Shown: piece after piece, positions 5,574 to 6,749 of the stretch
Numbering within the stretch: the stretch's first letter is position 1
Layout of the letters: each line of letters starts with the position of its first letter
Assembly: GCA_028711205.1 (NCBI GenBank)
Contig: JAQTSP010000144.1
Span: forward strand, 1 to 6,749
Direction of reading: 5' to 3'
Origin: Eubacteriales bacterium
GTDB lineage: Bacteria > Bacillota > Clostridia > Christensenellales > SZUA-584
DNA: 6,749 nt
Notes under the pieces: generated by a model
What the model was told of the DNA's origin: nothing
Databases searched by the model: none
Seen by the model: the letters and a program-made list of their open reading frames with translations, nothing else
Translations under genes and position numbers: made by a program

Positions 5574-6425
5574 ATGATATTGGATGGGAAAAAGGTTGGC
5601 AATGACATCGATCTGGAGACGCAAAAAAAGGTAGAGGATCTGAAGGGAAAAGGCATAGAGCCACGGCTTGCTATAATCAGGATGGGCGAAAAACCAGATG
5701 ATATTTACTACGAGAAGAGTGCAATACAACGGTCTGAAAAGCTTGGTATAAGGACAAAGAGTATGATCATAGGTGAGGACGCTACACAGGCCGAAGCGGA
5801 GGAGGCGATGAAGAGCTGCTCGGATGACGCTGCGGTGCATGGGATATTAATGCTGCGGCCGATGGGCAGACATATTGACGAAGAAGCTGTAATAAAGCAT
5901 CTCAACCCATGCAAGGACATTGACGGCATTACGCCCGATTCGCTTGGCGGTGTGTTCCTCGGCAAACGGGAGTGTTTTGCACCGTGTACGCCCGAAGCGT
6001 GCATGAGATTGCTTGCATACTATGATATAAAGCTTTTATCCAAAAACGTCGTTGTGATAGGAAGGAGCCTGGTAGTGGGAAAGCCACTTGTTATGATGCT
6101 GCTGGCAAAGCACGCTACGGTTACGATCTGTCATACGAGAACAGCAGACCTTGCCGGCGTGTGCCGAAAAGCGGATATTCTGGTTGCCGCAGCCGGTAAG
6201 GCAAAACTGGTGACGGAAGATTTTGTGAGTAACGGGCAAACGGTGATAGATGTCGGCATAAACACAGACGAAAACGGGAGGCTCGTAGGCGACGTGGACT
6301 ACGCCGCTGTCGAACGAAAGGCGCTAAGAATAACTCCTGTTCCTGGGGGCGTAGGTTCGGTGACGACATCCGTTCTGTTGAACAATGTCGTAAATGCGGC
6401 AATTAACATCTCAGGGATTGCCTGA
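5574..6425 (+). CDS. folD: Methylenetetrahydrofolate dehydrogenase, FolD family, probably lacking cyclohydrolase activity
   Basis: 283 residues, normal for FolD (ATG 5568 would give 285). FolD normally carries out both methylene-THF dehydrogenase and methenyl-THF cyclohydrolase reactions in the cytosol. Seen: 'ILDGKKV' opening; 'GRSLVVGKPL', the nucleotide-binding signature; 'CHTRTADL'; 'VIDVGIN'; 'GDVDYAAVE'; and 'TPVPGGVGSVTTSVLLNN', the C-terminal family signature (usually PGGVGPMT). A gapless alignment from memory to E. coli FolD around 'PDDIYYEKSAIQRSEKLGI' keeps the active-site Tyr (Tyr46) but puts Ala50 where the catalytic Lys of YxxxK belongs; Lys48 is two residues away. 'HGILMLRPMG' has Leu94 at the Gln of the usual VQLPLP. 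The Asp of KDxDG is kept (Asp117). In human enzyme studies the Lys and Gln are needed for cyclohydrolase activity, so a dehydrogenase-only enzyme is inferred. It is partnered with fchA just upstream. Confidence 0.92.
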   Translation: MILDGKKVGNDIDLETQKKVEDLKGKGIEPRLAIIRMGEKPDDIYYEKSAIQRSEKLGIRTKSMIIGEDATQAEAEEAMKSCSDDAAVHGILMLRPMGRHIDEEAVIKHLNPCKDIDGITPDSLGGVFLGKRECFAPCTPEACMRLLAYYDIKLLSKNVVVIGRSLVVGKPLVMMLLAKHATVTICHTRTADLAGVCRKADILVAAAGKAKLVTEDFVSNGQTVIDVGINTDENGRLVGDVDYAAVERKALRITPVPGGVGSVTTSVLLNNVVNAAINISGIA

Positions 6426-6461
6426 TGTCTCAGCCTGCCCCGAGCCGCTCCGGCCGAAACG

Positions 6462-6749
6462 TTATTCCCGTTGTGCAGCGTCCGTGCTTGCCAGATATCC
6501 CCAGGTGAGGGCGCGCCCATGACTGTTGCCGGGAATGACGAGGGGATAGTCAACAGCATACATTCCGCCGGATACATTGCCAACGGCATATAGACCGGGT
6601 ATGGATACGCCGTTAGCATCAAGGACACGCATATGCTTATCAATTTTGAGACCACCCATAACGGCCAGTAGCGACACGCCGAGCTTGGTAGCATAGTACG
6701 GAGGTTTATCGATAGGCGTAAGCAGCAGTGGCCGCTTTCCAAAATCGGT
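6462..6749 (-). CDS. FAD-dependent oxidoreductase (fumarate reductase/3-ketosteroid dehydrogenase-like), C-terminal fragment
   Basis: On the - strand the frame is open from the right edge to TAA at 6464-6462, giving the last 95 residues of a larger flavoprotein (full members are usually 450-600 residues or more). Seen: 'PPYYATKLG'; 'VMGGLKIDKHMRVLDANG'; 'IPGLYAVGNVSGG', the conserved FAD-binding C-terminal block; and 'YPLVIPGNSHGRALTWGYLAS', the closing FAD-domain helix. These are typical of the FAD_binding_2 family, which includes fumarate and urocanate reductases, 3-ketosteroid dehydrogenases and related alkene reductases of anaerobes. The substrate His found before the Thr in the HTMGG segment of fumarate/urocanate reductases is not seen (LLAVMGG), so the substrate is probably something else. 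An internal GTG at 6677 is not a start: homology continues upstream to the edge. It converges on folD with a 36-base gap and no clear terminator. Confidence 0.85.
   Translation of the reverse strand, partial: TDFGKRPLLLTPIDKPPYYATKLGVSLLAVMGGLKIDKHMRVLDANGVSIPGLYAVGNVSGGMYAVDYPLVIPGNSHGRALTWGYLASTDAAQRE

Noticed and set aside
6426..6461. Bidirectional terminator between folD and the flavoprotein gene
   Set aside because: The gap is GC-rich with CGGCCG and GAGCCGCTC, but no stem longer than a few pairs and no T-run on either strand.
6299..6742. 147-residue - strand open frame over the folD end and flavoprotein
   Set aside because: It is a different frame from the clearly homologous flavoprotein frame and antisense to the conserved PGGVG region of folD; a shadow frame.
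1..6749. CRISPR arrays, tRNA/rRNA genes, insertion sequences, prophage or attachment sites
   Set aside because: No regularly spaced repeats, tRNA-like cloverleaf, transposase/integrase frame or terminal inverted repeats were seen on reading both strands.

Overview
The window looks like a piece of a strictly anaerobic Firmicutes (Clostridia-type) chromosome. The reasons are strong AAGGAGG-like Shine-Dalgarno sites, a Gram-positive style solute-binding lipoprotein, moderate GC with AT-rich intergenic stretches, and a separate FchA-type folate cyclohydrolase beside FolD, which is common in anaerobes and acetogens. No species can be named from sequence alone. There are eight genes; the first and last are cut by the window edges. 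Seven are on the + strand and one on the - strand.

Left part (2-2862): the 3' part of a short-chain dehydrogenase; a 198-base AT-rich gap with a candidate promoter and a perfect 15-bp palindrome over its -10 box; a ketopantoate-reductase-family enzyme; and 44 bases later an aldo/keto reductase. Middle (2863-4706): a VOC (glyoxalase/epimerase fold) protein preceded by a hairpin, a 16-bp hairpin that swallows its stop codon, and a sugar-type solute-binding lipoprotein with no transporter partner in view. Right part (4707-6749): an intrinsic terminator, a second 15-bp palindrome, a tightly coupled fchA-folD pair, and, converging from the other strand, the C-terminal end of a large FAD-dependent reductase/dehydrogenase.

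Three unrelated NAD(P)H oxidoreductase folds, a VOC protein, a solute receptor and a flavoprotein together suggest uptake and redox conversion of a small carbonyl or sugar-like compound, but the substrate cannot be read from the sequence. The C1-folate pair could take up a one-carbon fragment from this or an independent pathway. The most notable observation is that FolD lacks the lysine and glutamine needed for its cyclohydrolase half-reaction (Ala and Leu instead), while a dedicated FchA sits immediately upstream: the two activities of the usual bifunctional FolD appear to be divided between two neighbouring genes.
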